Shown: positions 18,615 to 27,649 of the stretch, piece by piece
How the letters are laid out: the number at the start of each line of letters is the position of its first letter
How positions within the stretch are numbered: position 1 is the first letter of the stretch
Source of the DNA: Lepisosteus oculatus
Lineage: Eukaryota > Chordata > Actinopteri > Semionotiformes > Lepisosteidae
DNA length: 64,000 nt
Assembly: GCF_040954835.1 (NCBI RefSeq)
Contig: NW_027168341.1
Span: 186,001 to 250,000 of the forward strand
Direction: 5' to 3'
Notes under the pieces: model-generated
What the model was told of the DNA's origin: nothing
What the model saw: the letters and a program-made list of their open reading frames with translations, nothing else
Databases searched by the model: none
Translations under genes and position numbers: made by a program

Positions 18615-18864
18615 AATGGCCAAGGAGGGTCGGGACCTCGGTTTGACCTCTGTTTGTGCAGCAGAGTGTCGCCATCAGGAGGCTGGGGCGTAAGAGAGCC
18701 ACACAGCCCGCAGGGTGAGCGCTCCCTACTGGTCCCAGTCACACCTCTTGCAGGAGCAGCAGCAACCGGAGCTTTTCCGGGGTGGAATCTCCTATCCGGG
18801 TGCCGGCCAGGCTCACACCTGCTGGGCTGCCCCGGGGGTGAGCCCAGTCGAGAGTCGCAGGGCC
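18615..18864 (-). mobile_element. 5S-derived SINE in the spacer, unit 5
   Basis: Same position and 19-bp deletion as in units 2 and 3. Confidence 0.62.
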
Positions 18865-19520
18865 AGATCTAGTCACCGGGGAGAAACGATACAAGTGAAG
18901 GATTGCTCGGCTCTCGGCACTTGAAAAGACCGACAAATGTCTCGTTCCCGCCGGAGCTGAATGTACCCGCATGTGTGGTGTCGTCTTCTTCCCCCGCCCC
19001 GCTGTGTTTGCTGTATTGTCTTGAAGCCGGCCCCCCCGAGACGAGACGGGCTGTTCCTGTGCCCCAATTAACACTTTACAGGTGCCATTCCCCGGCATTG
19101 TGGCCATTGTCGGTGCTCACACGCGATAAGATAAGGCGGAGGAGAGCGGGGCATGCCCAGCGGCAGACATTCAAGGAGGGGGTAGGGCGAGGTGAGGTGA
19201 GGTGCGACACGCCGGAGCCCCGACGCAGCTAATGCGGAGCACTTGTTGGACTGGCATCGAAAGGACGTGTGCGCACGGAGCGAGCCTTCCCTGCGGCGGA
19301 GCGTGGGAACTTTCTCCTCCCCTCCCGCTGCAGGAGTTGTGTGCACTGCAGCGGTGCCGAGAGAAAAGCACAGAAGGCAGCAGGCTCTGGAGAGCAGGTA
19401 AGAGACGGAGCCTTGTGGGCAGGCGAGCAGGCCCGTTTTTTGGAAATTGCTGAAAAGGTTTGTTCAGTGTGTGGCAGGCGCACGTCGCGAGCTTGCGTGG
19501 CGATCTGCCGGTCTGGAGTT

Positions 19521-19564
19521 ATGCAAATGAGGCCGAATTGCATCCCGGGACATGCTCCGAATGC
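19521..19564 (+). promoter_or_regulatory. U1 distal sequence element, unit 5
   Basis: Octamer at 19521-19528 plus the Staf-like site with the unit 4 type change. It could drive transcription into the LINE at 19794. Confidence 0.68.
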
Positions 19565-19761
19565 GCAACGGCGACTGCAGATGTGTAGGAAACGGCGCGC
19601 TCGTTTTCTCGTTTTGCCCACACTTTTCAGTGTTAGTGTGGCGTGTGAGTGTGTGAAAGAGTGGGCCCAGCAGGAGGCGGTGGCGTGCGGGGCGAGGAGG
19701 TGGCCTAGGCTGCGCGATTTGTGCTGTGGGTGCGGGCCGCTTGCAGGGGCCTGTTTAACTC

Positions 19762-19793
19762 ATACTTACCTGGCAGGGGAGATACCTTGATCA
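19762..19793 (+). pseudogene. U1 snRNA 5' part (nt 1-32), unit 5
   Basis: It matches U1 up to CCTTGATCA, then LINE 5' sequence follows. No 3' part remains. Confidence 0.92.
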
Positions 19794-19861
19794 GCCTGTA
19801 GGTGGAGTAGTTGGATTGTTTTTCTTTTGTTGGAAGCAGTGTTCGATTTGCAGTTTTTGAA

Positions 19862-21289
19862 ATGGCAACCTTTGGATCCCGTAAGAATGCTGTACGTTTT
19901 GAGCTCTTGGATGACCTCTTCATGGATCGTATGCAGTTCAGCAGAAAAGTGTTACAGAAGGAACTTGGCTTTGAACCTCGGCACTTGGATTTCATCTTCG
20001 CTCTCCCAGGTCAGAAAGCATTTGAGGTTGTATTTGCTACCTATCCTCTGTTTGAACAATGCGTGGATGTGTTTGAGGCAAAAAGAGGCAAAGTTCCTGC
20101 ACTTGAGAAGATCAACTTGCAGCCTCTGACACAGAGAGAGAGGAAAACGGTGCATGTTGTTATGTTCTCGGAACTGGCAAAGACGGAGGACATTCACACC
20201 TGGCTTAACCAGTACTGCACCGTCCACCATGGAACTGAGGTTAGAGATGTTGATGGTATAAAAACAGGAGCAAGGAAATTCGAGGTTCGCTTGCTACCGG
20301 ACAGCGTAAATGGAGGCTTAAGGCACCTGCCCTCTACAATCCGGCTGGGCGCCTGCAATGGCTATGTGTTTTATGTGGGACAACCAAAGGTGTGTCGGCG
20401 CTGTGGTGCTGTGGGACACCTGGCATCGTCCTGCACTGTGAAATGCTGCAAGACCTGTGGCAAACAGGGACATTTAGCCTCTGACTGTTCAATGCTGCCA
20501 AAGTGCAATTTATGTGGCTCGGAAGGACACGTTTTTAAGAACTGCCCTCACGCCTACGCCAATAAACTCAAAATGAGAAAGGATGAGGCAGTGCTTGTTT
20601 CAGCCAAACCGGCCCGAAAATCCAAAGCAAACAACAAGTCAAACAAAGAACCCTTGTTGGACAAAGACTCTCAGCCTCCAGCCAGGATCAGTCCTGCTGT
20701 GGCTCCGGGGCTGGTGGAAGAGAAATCCACTACGCCCCCACAACCGCAGACTGCACCAGACAAGCACGAGGGTTTGAAAACCCCCGAGAACAGCGAGGAC
20801 CCCTCCCCCACTCCTGCTCCTCAGAACGAGGGCCAGTGTGGGGCCCCCCGGTGGAGCGGGTCCAGCGAGGATACCCAGGATTCAGCGGAGCTGCTTTTCT
20901 CAGACTCTGCAAGTGCTACAGATGCCCTCCTCTCCTCCATCCAGTCCATCACGGAGGATCTGCAGCAGCTGGTGGGTGAGGGGGAAGAGGAGACTGGTGC
21001 ATCGGCTGCACCCCTTTCCCCTCAGTGCTCCCAGGAGCTGGACTTGAGGAAAAGAAAAAATGACTCTGTTTTCTCCCCGAGCGAGGAGGAAGGAGAGCAT
21101 GGCGATGGGGACAGCTGGAACCTCTCCACCCCTCCCTCTACCCCCTTCCTTGAAATGGACTCTGTGAACGCCTTTACTGCTGCCACCCTGATGAAGGCTC
21201 ATTCAGAGGATGGCTGGCAGGAAATTGGTAAGAAGAAAAAGAAAAAGAAAAAGGTAACAGGTGAGACCGAAGAGAAATGTGTTTTGTAA
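19862..21289 (+). CDS. LINE ORF1 protein, complete (copy 2)
   Basis: 475 residues from ATG 19862. An upstream in-frame ATG at 19811 lies in the leader and I consider it less likely, because MATFGSRKN follows a short leader and begins the structured part. The N-terminal region of about 170 residues has no motif I can name. Three CCHC zinc knuckles follow at 178-191, 196-209 and 215-228. The middle is low-complexity, proline- and serine-rich, then acidic; a run of lysines lies close to the C terminus. Such ORF1 proteins bind the element RNA and help form the retrotransposition complex. The stop at 21287-21289 lies 26 bp before ORF2. Confidence 0.92.
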   Translation: MATFGSRKNAVRFELLDDLFMDRMQFSRKVLQKELGFEPRHLDFIFALPGQKAFEVVFATYPLFEQCVDVFEAKRGKVPALEKINLQPLTQRERKTVHVVMFSELAKTEDIHTWLNQYCTVHHGTEVRDVDGIKTGARKFEVRLLPDSVNGGLRHLPSTIRLGACNGYVFYVGQPKVCRRCGAVGHLASSCTVKCCKTCGKQGHLASDCSMLPKCNLCGSEGHVFKNCPHAYANKLKMRKDEAVLVSAKPARKSKANNKSNKEPLLDKDSQPPARISPAVAPGLVEEKSTTPPQPQTAPDKHEGLKTPENSEDPSPTPAPQNEGQCGAPRWSGSSEDTQDSAELLFSDSASATDALLSSIQSITEDLQQLVGEGEEETGASAAPLSPQCSQELDLRKRKNDSVFSPSEEEGEHGDGDSWNLSTPPSTPFLEMDSVNAFTAATLMKAHSEDGWQEIGKKKKKKKKVTGETEEKCVL

Positions 21290-21315
21290 AGACTGGTTCC
21301 ACTTTCTTATGTAAT

Positions 21316-23100
21316 ATGGCTCTTAACATAATTTCTCTTAACACAAGAGGTATCAATGACAGAGTTAAATGCCAGTCTGTCTTTGATTACCTCCAGCAGA
21401 GAGAGGGAGATGTGTTGATGTTGCAGGAGTGTGCTTTAGCCTATCAAGAGAGGTATAAAAGTTTTGAAGATAGGTGGGATAAAGGGCCTTCTGTTTGGTC
21501 AGGGGACAATAACAACAGAGCCTCTGGCGTGGCCATTCTTTTCAAAGGATGGGCATTCAAATTGAAAAGTATTCAGAGGGTCATAGATGGCAGGTTGCTG
21601 TGTGTGGATGTGGAATGGGGGACCGTTAACCTGCGGCTAATCAATGTGTATTGCCCTACTGACGTAGGAGGAAGGGTGGAGCTACTCAAGGCACTCTCCC
21701 CCCTATTGTTATGCAGCACAGACGTGATAGTGGGAGGGGATTTTAATTGTATCTTAGAGCACACAGACAGGCAGTCTAGCTCTCCGATAAAATTGGATTC
21801 CAGCTCACTGGCCCTGCAAAACTTAGTTCAAGACTTTAAACTCTCAGACACATATAGATGTATATATCCCACAACAGCAGGATATACATGGTCAGGGAGG
21901 AATAGCAGCTCCAGAATTGACTATTGCTTTGTCTCAGAGAGAGTGAAAGTTGTTGGGGTCACTCTTCAGCCTGTCTTCTTCTCAGATCATCAGGCTTTAG
22001 GGTGTAGAGTGGAACTCCAGGGCGGGACTGTCTTTGGCCCAGGCCTCTGGAAACTCAACACAAAGCTGCTAGAGAACGAGGGGGTAGTATCCCGCTACAA
22101 GGAGAAACTATCACAGTGGCTGTCCTTGCAGTGTCTGTACGGGTCAGTAGGAGAGTGGTGGGAGGAGGTGAAGGTGAGGACAAAGGCCTTTTTCATGGCT
22201 GAGGGAAGGAAGGCTGCTGCCAGACGGAGAGGAGTGCTAGCCAGGAAACAGAGGCAGCTGCAGCGTCTCTACACGATGCTGCACAGTGGCTTCGATGTGC
22301 TCGAGGATATCGCCCTTTTAAAAAAGGACATCCGGAGCATAGCCGAAGAAAGTAGTCGAGGAGTGCTGTTAAGAAGCAGAGTGCAGTTCTTGGAAGAAAA
22401 TGAGAAGTGTACTCGCTTCTTTTTCAGGAAAGTGGTAGGCTCCAAGACTGTCATGGAAAGTGTAGTTGATGAGGAGGGACGAGAGAGAACAGAGCCGAGT
22501 GCTATCCTCTCCTGCACCGAGGCCTTCTACTCAAGACTGTACAGCTCTACAGAGGTAAAGGATGAAGATATTCATTTTTTTACCTCAAAGCTAGAAAACG
22601 TTTTGAGTGAAGAAGATAGGGAAGTACTTGAGAGGGATTTGACAGTAGAAGAGCTGAGACAGGCTATGGAGAGCTTACAGCAGGGGAAAACTCCGGGTGC
22701 TGACGGGCTCCCTAAAGAATTTTATTGCACCTTTTGGGATCTGCTTCAGGATCCGCTACTGCTCCTATTCGAGGAAAGCTACAAGACAGAATTGCTGCCT
22801 GACTCCTTAAGAGAAGGCACTATCTCTCTCTTGTTTAAGAAAGGAGCAAAGAATGACATAAAGAACTGGAGACCCCTCAGCCTGTTAGGCGTGGACACTA
22901 AGATCCTGTCCAAAGCCCTTTTCCTGCGCCTACAAAATGTAGTGGCCTCACTGGTAGGGAAAGAACAGACTTGTGGGATAGCAGGACGCCTGATGAGCGA
23001 CAACCTGGCCTTGTTGAGGGATGTCTGTCTGTACTCAGAGGATCGCTCCCTCCCTCTGTGCATTTTAAGTGTAGACCTAGAAAAGACCTTTGACCGCCTA
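21316..23100 (+). pseudogene. LINE ORF2, 3'-truncated (copy 2)
   Basis: It is open for about 595 codons from ATG 21316: the complete AP endonuclease (N9, E38, D142, N144, SDH at 223-225) and the N-terminal part of the reverse transcriptase as far as D587 of VDLEKTFDRL. It lacks GVRQGCPLSP, YMDD and the C-terminal knuckle. The frame runs on for about ten foreign codons. It differs from copy 1 by a few amino acids, for example LQQGKTPG and SVDLEKTF. Confidence 0.92.
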
Positions 23101-24890
23101 CCGGTCAAAGGCCGGTCACGCGGTGCGTGATTGGTTGACCGACAGGGGCACTCGTGGTCCGTTGGTCTGTCGTAGAAAGACTTACTGTAAACGTCTTTAC
23201 TGTGCCCGTTGTAGATATTGAATTTTACCACTGAAGGGAAATCTTAGTAGCTGAGCATAAAAAGAATAGGAGCATACTGTAACGCGTGTGAAGGCCATAA
23301 ACGATATTAATTTTGGAATGTAAACATACAGTATATAGCTGGTCTTGGTACTTTAAAGAAAAAAATACACACCAGTATTCCATTTCTCCCTAAACATTGT
23401 AAGCTTCGAAGTCTTTAACTAACGTGATACCGGAGTCAACAAGCATACTTTTAGAATTTGATTAAAAGGGAATATAATATGGAATCGCGTATCTCAAGAA
23501 ATTAATAACGATATAATTATATTCATGTTGCAAAAGAACTGCAACGGACATAAAAACTCCCTTGCTTTTAACAGAGCGTTCCATAATTTCTAACTACGAA
23601 AATGCCAGGTGAAAGGATTTGTAAACATATTTTGTTAAAGCAAGTCAGTTTTTTCCGCAACACATAAAATACATTTTTCCAAGAAAGTTTAGCCTTTGTC
23701 ACTAATGAAACCACTAAATAAAGACATAAATATAGAAATCTTAAGATTTGTTTTATTTAATGTTGGTAGCAGGATGAACTGTCAGAGTGTATATTTTGTC
23801 GCAAAGTTGCTGCAAGATGTTAACAGTGAAAAAGGTATTTAGAAATGAGTTATTTCAAGATGAAAAAGAAAACATACACGAAACATGGTTTCATAACGAC
23901 CAGAATCGGTCTTGAGAAATTTTTAACTTGATTTACAGTATTTGAGAGGTATGTCTTAACACCGATACTACAGTGCTTAAGTACTGCTCACGTATATGTT
24001 TCTAGGTTTATATTATGCATTTCATACGGTCAAATTACTTTTGAGCAACTAATAAGAAGCGCGAAACGGTATGCGTTTTAGTTTCGTTTTGTGCTGGGAC
24101 CCGTGGATTGATTAGAGATATCAAGTACATACAAGTCATTTTTTAAATGTTGTAGTTCGTCTTGAAAAAATGTTACGAGTACATCATCTATCAACAATTA
24201 CACAGGTTCTGTTTCCATATTGCGGATTTTCGTTAGGTATTATCAAATCCAGTGGCGCTGTGTGTTAGTTTACTGAGTCCCATGTCACATGGTCTGTGAT
24301 TGAAACCTGTAAAACCGGTTTAATTTGTCACAGCCAGCACTCTTCAGGTGTGAGGGTCTTCTGCTCAGAATGAAACGCTAAAATGTTTGTGTATATTCTA
24401 ATGGTAGTGGGGGCAGGGTGTGTGGGAACAGGTTTGGTTGAAATTGCATTGGACATCTATGTTCTTCACACCTGAAACATTTTCTCTGAAAGCATTTTCT
24501 TCGCAATTTAACCGATCTTGTTACAGCATGTTACAGTTTACTATTATTAACCATATTAATTTTAAGTGCTTAATGTAAAATCTTGTAAAAATATATTTTC
24601 ATTGTTGAAATATACATTAAGTCTGACTATCATATAATAAGTTAAATACAAAACTAAAGATAAAATAGGGTTAAATATAATTCAAAATATTTTGCTAACA
24701 ATGTTAACTGTTTATGAATAATAAAATGTATTAACTAAGGAGTAGGATGGCACAGTTGTTAGTATGTTTTTTGTTTTGTTTCTTTTTCATAAATACAACA
24801 GTAGTACCTGATGTCTCAGTGGCTTTCAAAATTAAATTATGCATGCAAACCTGTGAACTAGAAAGATAACTAAGATATCCATCCATTATA
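23101..24890. other. AT-rich DNA without a gene; relative of 48.6-49.1 kb
   Basis: No gene is supported. It begins at the breakpoint with a small inverted motif (ACCGGTCAAAGGCCGGTC). From about 23200 it is a direct relative of 48600-49150: both contain ATTTTACCACTGAAGGGAAA and later GAAACATGGTTTCAT. The 48.6 kb copy lacks about 500 bp (23360-23870). A tRNA-like repeat lies near 24245-24315. Confidence 0.7.
24245..24315 (+). repeat. tRNA-like short repeat (possible SINE head)
   Basis: It resembles 49630-49710 (+) and 28235-28310 (-), sharing a CTGTG.GTTAG segment and ATGTCACATGGTCTGTG(A/G)TTGAA, which recall tRNA A and B boxes. The copies are diverged. I cannot assign a tRNA or SINE family. 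Confidence 0.4.
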
Positions 24891-24926
24891 TTCCATAATA
24901 TCCATGAAATATATGGCGCTGAAATA

Positions 24927-25740
24927 TGTGTGACGCAGTGGTGGCCTGACACGGTGAGGTGCGCTGGCAGCTGTGTGATGCAGTGGTGGTCGGGTATGTA
25001 GAGGTGCACTGGCAGCTGTGTGTTGTGACGCAGTGGTGGCCTGACACGGTGTGGTGCCCTGGCAGCTGTGTGATGCAGTGGTGGTCGGGTATGTAGAGGT
25101 GCACTGGCAGCTGTGTGTTGTGACGCAGTGGTGGCCTGGCACGGTGAGGTGCGCTGGAAGCTGTGTGATGCAGTGGTGGTCGGGTATGTAGAGGTGCACT
25201 GGCAGCTGTGTGTTGTGACGCAGTGGTGGCCTGGCACGGTGAGGTGCGCTGGAGCTGTGTGATGCAGTGGTGGTCGGGTATGTAGAGGTGCACTGGCAGC
25301 TGTGTGTTGTGACGCAGTGGTGGCCTGGCACGGTGAGGTGCGCTGGCAGCTGTGTGATGCAGTGGTGGTCGGGTATGTAGAGGTGCACTGGCAGCTGTGT
25401 GTTGTGACGCAGTGGTGGCCTGGCACGGTGAGGTGCGCTGGCAGCTGTGTGATGCAGTGGTGGTCGGGTATGTAGAGGTGCACTGGCAGCTGTGTGTTGT
25501 GACGCAGTGGTGGCCTGGCACGGTGAGGTGCGCTGGCAGCTGTGTGATGCAGTGGTGGTCGGGTATGTAGAGGTGCACTGGCAGCTGTGTGTTGTGACGC
25601 AGTGGTGGCCTGGCACGGTGAGGTGCCCTGGCAGCTGTATGATGCAGTGGTGGCCTGGCACGGTGAGGTGCGCTTGCAGCTATGTGACGCAGTGGTGGCC
25701 TGGCACGGTGAGGTGCGCTGGCAGCTGTGTGATGCACAGC
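24927..25740. repeat. Minisatellite, 95-bp period, about 8 copies
   Basis: The motif CGGGTATGTAGAGG recurs at 24991, 25086, 25181, 25275, 25370, 25465 and 25560, spacing 95 (one 94). Each unit is two related half-units, one with GTGGTCGGGTATG and one with GTGGCCTG(G/A)CACGG, both followed by CTGGCAGCTGTGTG. The last part (25620-25740) repeats only the second half-unit. The minus strand is open in all three frames over 250-283 codons; I regard this as a result of the repeat and its low AT content, not a gene. Confidence 0.95.
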
Positions 25741-26443
25741 TCAGTTGGTTTTGTCCAACTGAGCAATCTTGCTTTCATAAAATATACCAACATTTTAATG
25801 ACTGATGATTAACATGCTGTAATACACAGTTCAAAATTAAAGGCTCAAATGCTGTACATGAGAGGTTAAGCTCCCCCTGGCGGTTTTACAAGGCGACGCC
25901 GGATAGTTAGTCACGTGACACACGTGAACCGCGTGATACCCCGGTGGGCGTGTCGCGGTATGCCGCGAAATACCTCACCCATTTTGAATGGCTGCATCTG
26001 TACGTTCAGAATCAAACCCGCAGCTGTTGTTCGACTTTATTTCTTGACTAATTACAACTGAGTGTCGCACGAGCAGTTACGTAAACTTGTCTGGTATATT
26101 TGAACACAAATGCCATTCTTCAATTAAAACTAACAGTACATTGTCAGGGACATTCAGTTCTATAAAAACAAGAGACAGACAAGAGAATATTTCTTCCTTT
26201 CATGTGGACTACGTGTTGACTTACTGATCGGAATAATTGAAAAGTTCGGGTTCATAGCCGATGCAGTGCGTGCTAATTAGAACAGCAACGCTGAGCTCTC
26301 GGCACCGTACTGAGCCCAGGTGTTTTTCTAAAGCTGTCAGGTGCAGTTCATTTACATGAAGGAAATTTCTTACTGGGTACAATTACAATGCAGTAAGTAG
26401 CACAGACTACTTAGGGAGCAGCCCGATGTGTTTAAAAATGACC
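25741..26443. other. Repeat-derived DNA without a gene
   Basis: 25866-26010 is an inverted, diverged relative of 48120-48250; both end next to TTGAATGGCTGCATCTGTA. 26020-26200 is an inverted relative of 54390-54570 (for example ACTAACAGTACATTGTCAGGGACATTCAG and its complement). No gene is seen. Confidence 0.6.
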
Positions 26444-26516
26444 CGAGCCAGGTAGGAGTCGAACCTACAATCTCCTGATTCGTAATCAGACACCTTAGCC
26501 ATTGCGCCACTGGACC
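26444..26516 (-). tRNA. tRNA-Arg(ACG)
   Basis: 73 nt; anticodon loop TTACGAA. D-arm and T-arm (GGTTCGACTCC) are normal. The acceptor has one mismatch (GGTCCAG with CTGGCTC). A T5 run follows at once on the minus strand. Probably functional or nearly so. Confidence 0.88.
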
Positions 26517-26519
26517 TGG

Positions 26520-27646
26520 TGTAACACTGCAGGACTGTAACCCAGTGAGCTCAGCCCTGCAACTAGTAAAATATTACCCCCGGTCCATTCTTTTCCAAAA
26601 GTGAGAAACACCTGTTTTCTACATGTTGTCTGTTTTAAAACCATATCTCTTTAAACCAAACCAAGAGTTTGTCTTTTGCACTGCTATTCTGATTCATTTC
26701 GATTTCAAAGAAAAAAAAACATTACCTTCCAAAGCATCATAAAATTGTCCCTTCTTCCAGACTCTACTTCTCTCTTGTAGTAGTACAGCAGACCTTTCCA
26801 GGTGAGCAGATCACAGAGTCCGAAATGAGCTTCCTCCATCAAGCAAAGTACCTGAACATGACTCTGTCATCATAAAAGCGCCCCTGTAATAAAGAAATTA
26901 AATCCGAAATCAAGAGGGCAGTTGCCTACTGAAATACAAGAAGTCATCAATTTTAACCTAGCAACACAGTTCAGAGTCCGGAGTGCGGACTGATGGCGCA
27001 CGGAGGGTCCATATACTGTGTATCCCTCAGTGATTTTCCGCGTATTCAAACCGCCAGCGTGTGACTCCCCTGTCCCCGTGACCTCATTGCTCTGCTCTCT
27101 CCTCTGTGCAGCCGAGCCCGACTCACGGTAAAGTGAAAAAAAATATGCCCTCAACGTGAGATTTAGTCTGGAGCGAGGATAGATGTTACCTTTTTATCAT
27201 TGAACAGGATGTATGTGATGTGGCGACTAGGTTCAATTTTGTATCCTCTTTAAAAGATTAAGGACTGGGGTGAGCGTGATTTACCAGCTAAGAACCCGAC
27301 GTGCGCACCGTTTAAGCTGCATAGACTCGGTCGTTTAACTCTTCTCCATTAGTAGGGTTAAGGTTAAAGAAAAAAACATTGCTGACTTCTTTTTTTTTTG
27401 CCAGCCGCTAGCGCTGATTAGCAAGGTTTGTATTTCATGTTTTGCAAGTTGCATCCATTTTAAGAAAAACAAGTCGCGTTAAAGACAGGAAATGAATACT
27501 TGCATTTAATTAAGTCTAGCCGTAGGCGGTTGTCCATAATGACCAGTACTGTTCAAGAAGACAGAACAAAGAAGGCACCGCTGGGATTCAAACCCAGGAT
27601 CTCCTGTTTACTAGACAGGCGGTTTAACCAACTAAGCCACAGCGCC
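26520..27646. repeat. Inverted relative of 58057-59262
   Basis: From the tRNA-Thr outwards (27646 down to about 26575) the sequence matches 58057 up to about 59245 in opposite orientation, including CCTCTTGATTT/AAATCAAGAGG near 26910 and the GGACCGGGGG/CCCCCGGTCC edge. The part 26520-27570 has no gene I can support. Confidence 0.8.
27573..27646 (-). tRNA. tRNA-Thr(AGT)
   Basis: 74 nt; anticodon loop CTAGTAA, standard T-arm with GGTTTGAATCC, acceptor GGCGCTG/CGGTGCC. The T-run after it is short (TTT). It closely resembles the copy at 58057 and the truncated copy at 1383. Confidence 0.9.
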
Positions 27647-27649
27647 CCA

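Larger units (their letters stand above)
17497..19793. repeat. 5S-U1 tandem unit 5, truncated in U1 by a LINE
   Basis: The unit runs as the others until U1 nt 32, where LINE copy 2 begins. The rest of U1 and the downstream spacer are not found beyond the LINE, because the LINE itself is cut at 23100. This is the right end of the array. Confidence 0.93.
19794..23100 (+). mobile_element. Tx1-group LINE, copy 2, 5' end present, 3' end lost
   Basis: It begins directly after U1 nt 32 with a 68-bp leader before the ORF1 start at 19862. The 5' end may be complete, although with one example I cannot prove it. It has complete ORF1 and the first half of ORF2. Homology to copy 1 ends abruptly after GACCGCCTA at 23100, inside the reverse transcriptase, and unrelated AT-rich DNA follows. 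About 17-18 differences from copy 1 over 2.8 kb. Confidence 0.92.

Noticed and set aside
1850-23100. A new combined 5S-U1-LINE mobile unit
   Set aside because: The LINE sits in only two of five units, with target duplication at one of them, so it is an invader of the array and not part of a shared mobile unit.
24731-25737. Repeat protein of 250-283 residues on the minus strand (histidine- and threonine-rich)
   Set aside because: It exists equally in all three frames as a by-product of a 95-bp minisatellite; no start context or domain supports it.
24927-25740. Possible CRISPR-like array
   Set aside because: The whole 95-bp unit repeats; there are no unique spacers, and the genome is a vertebrate.
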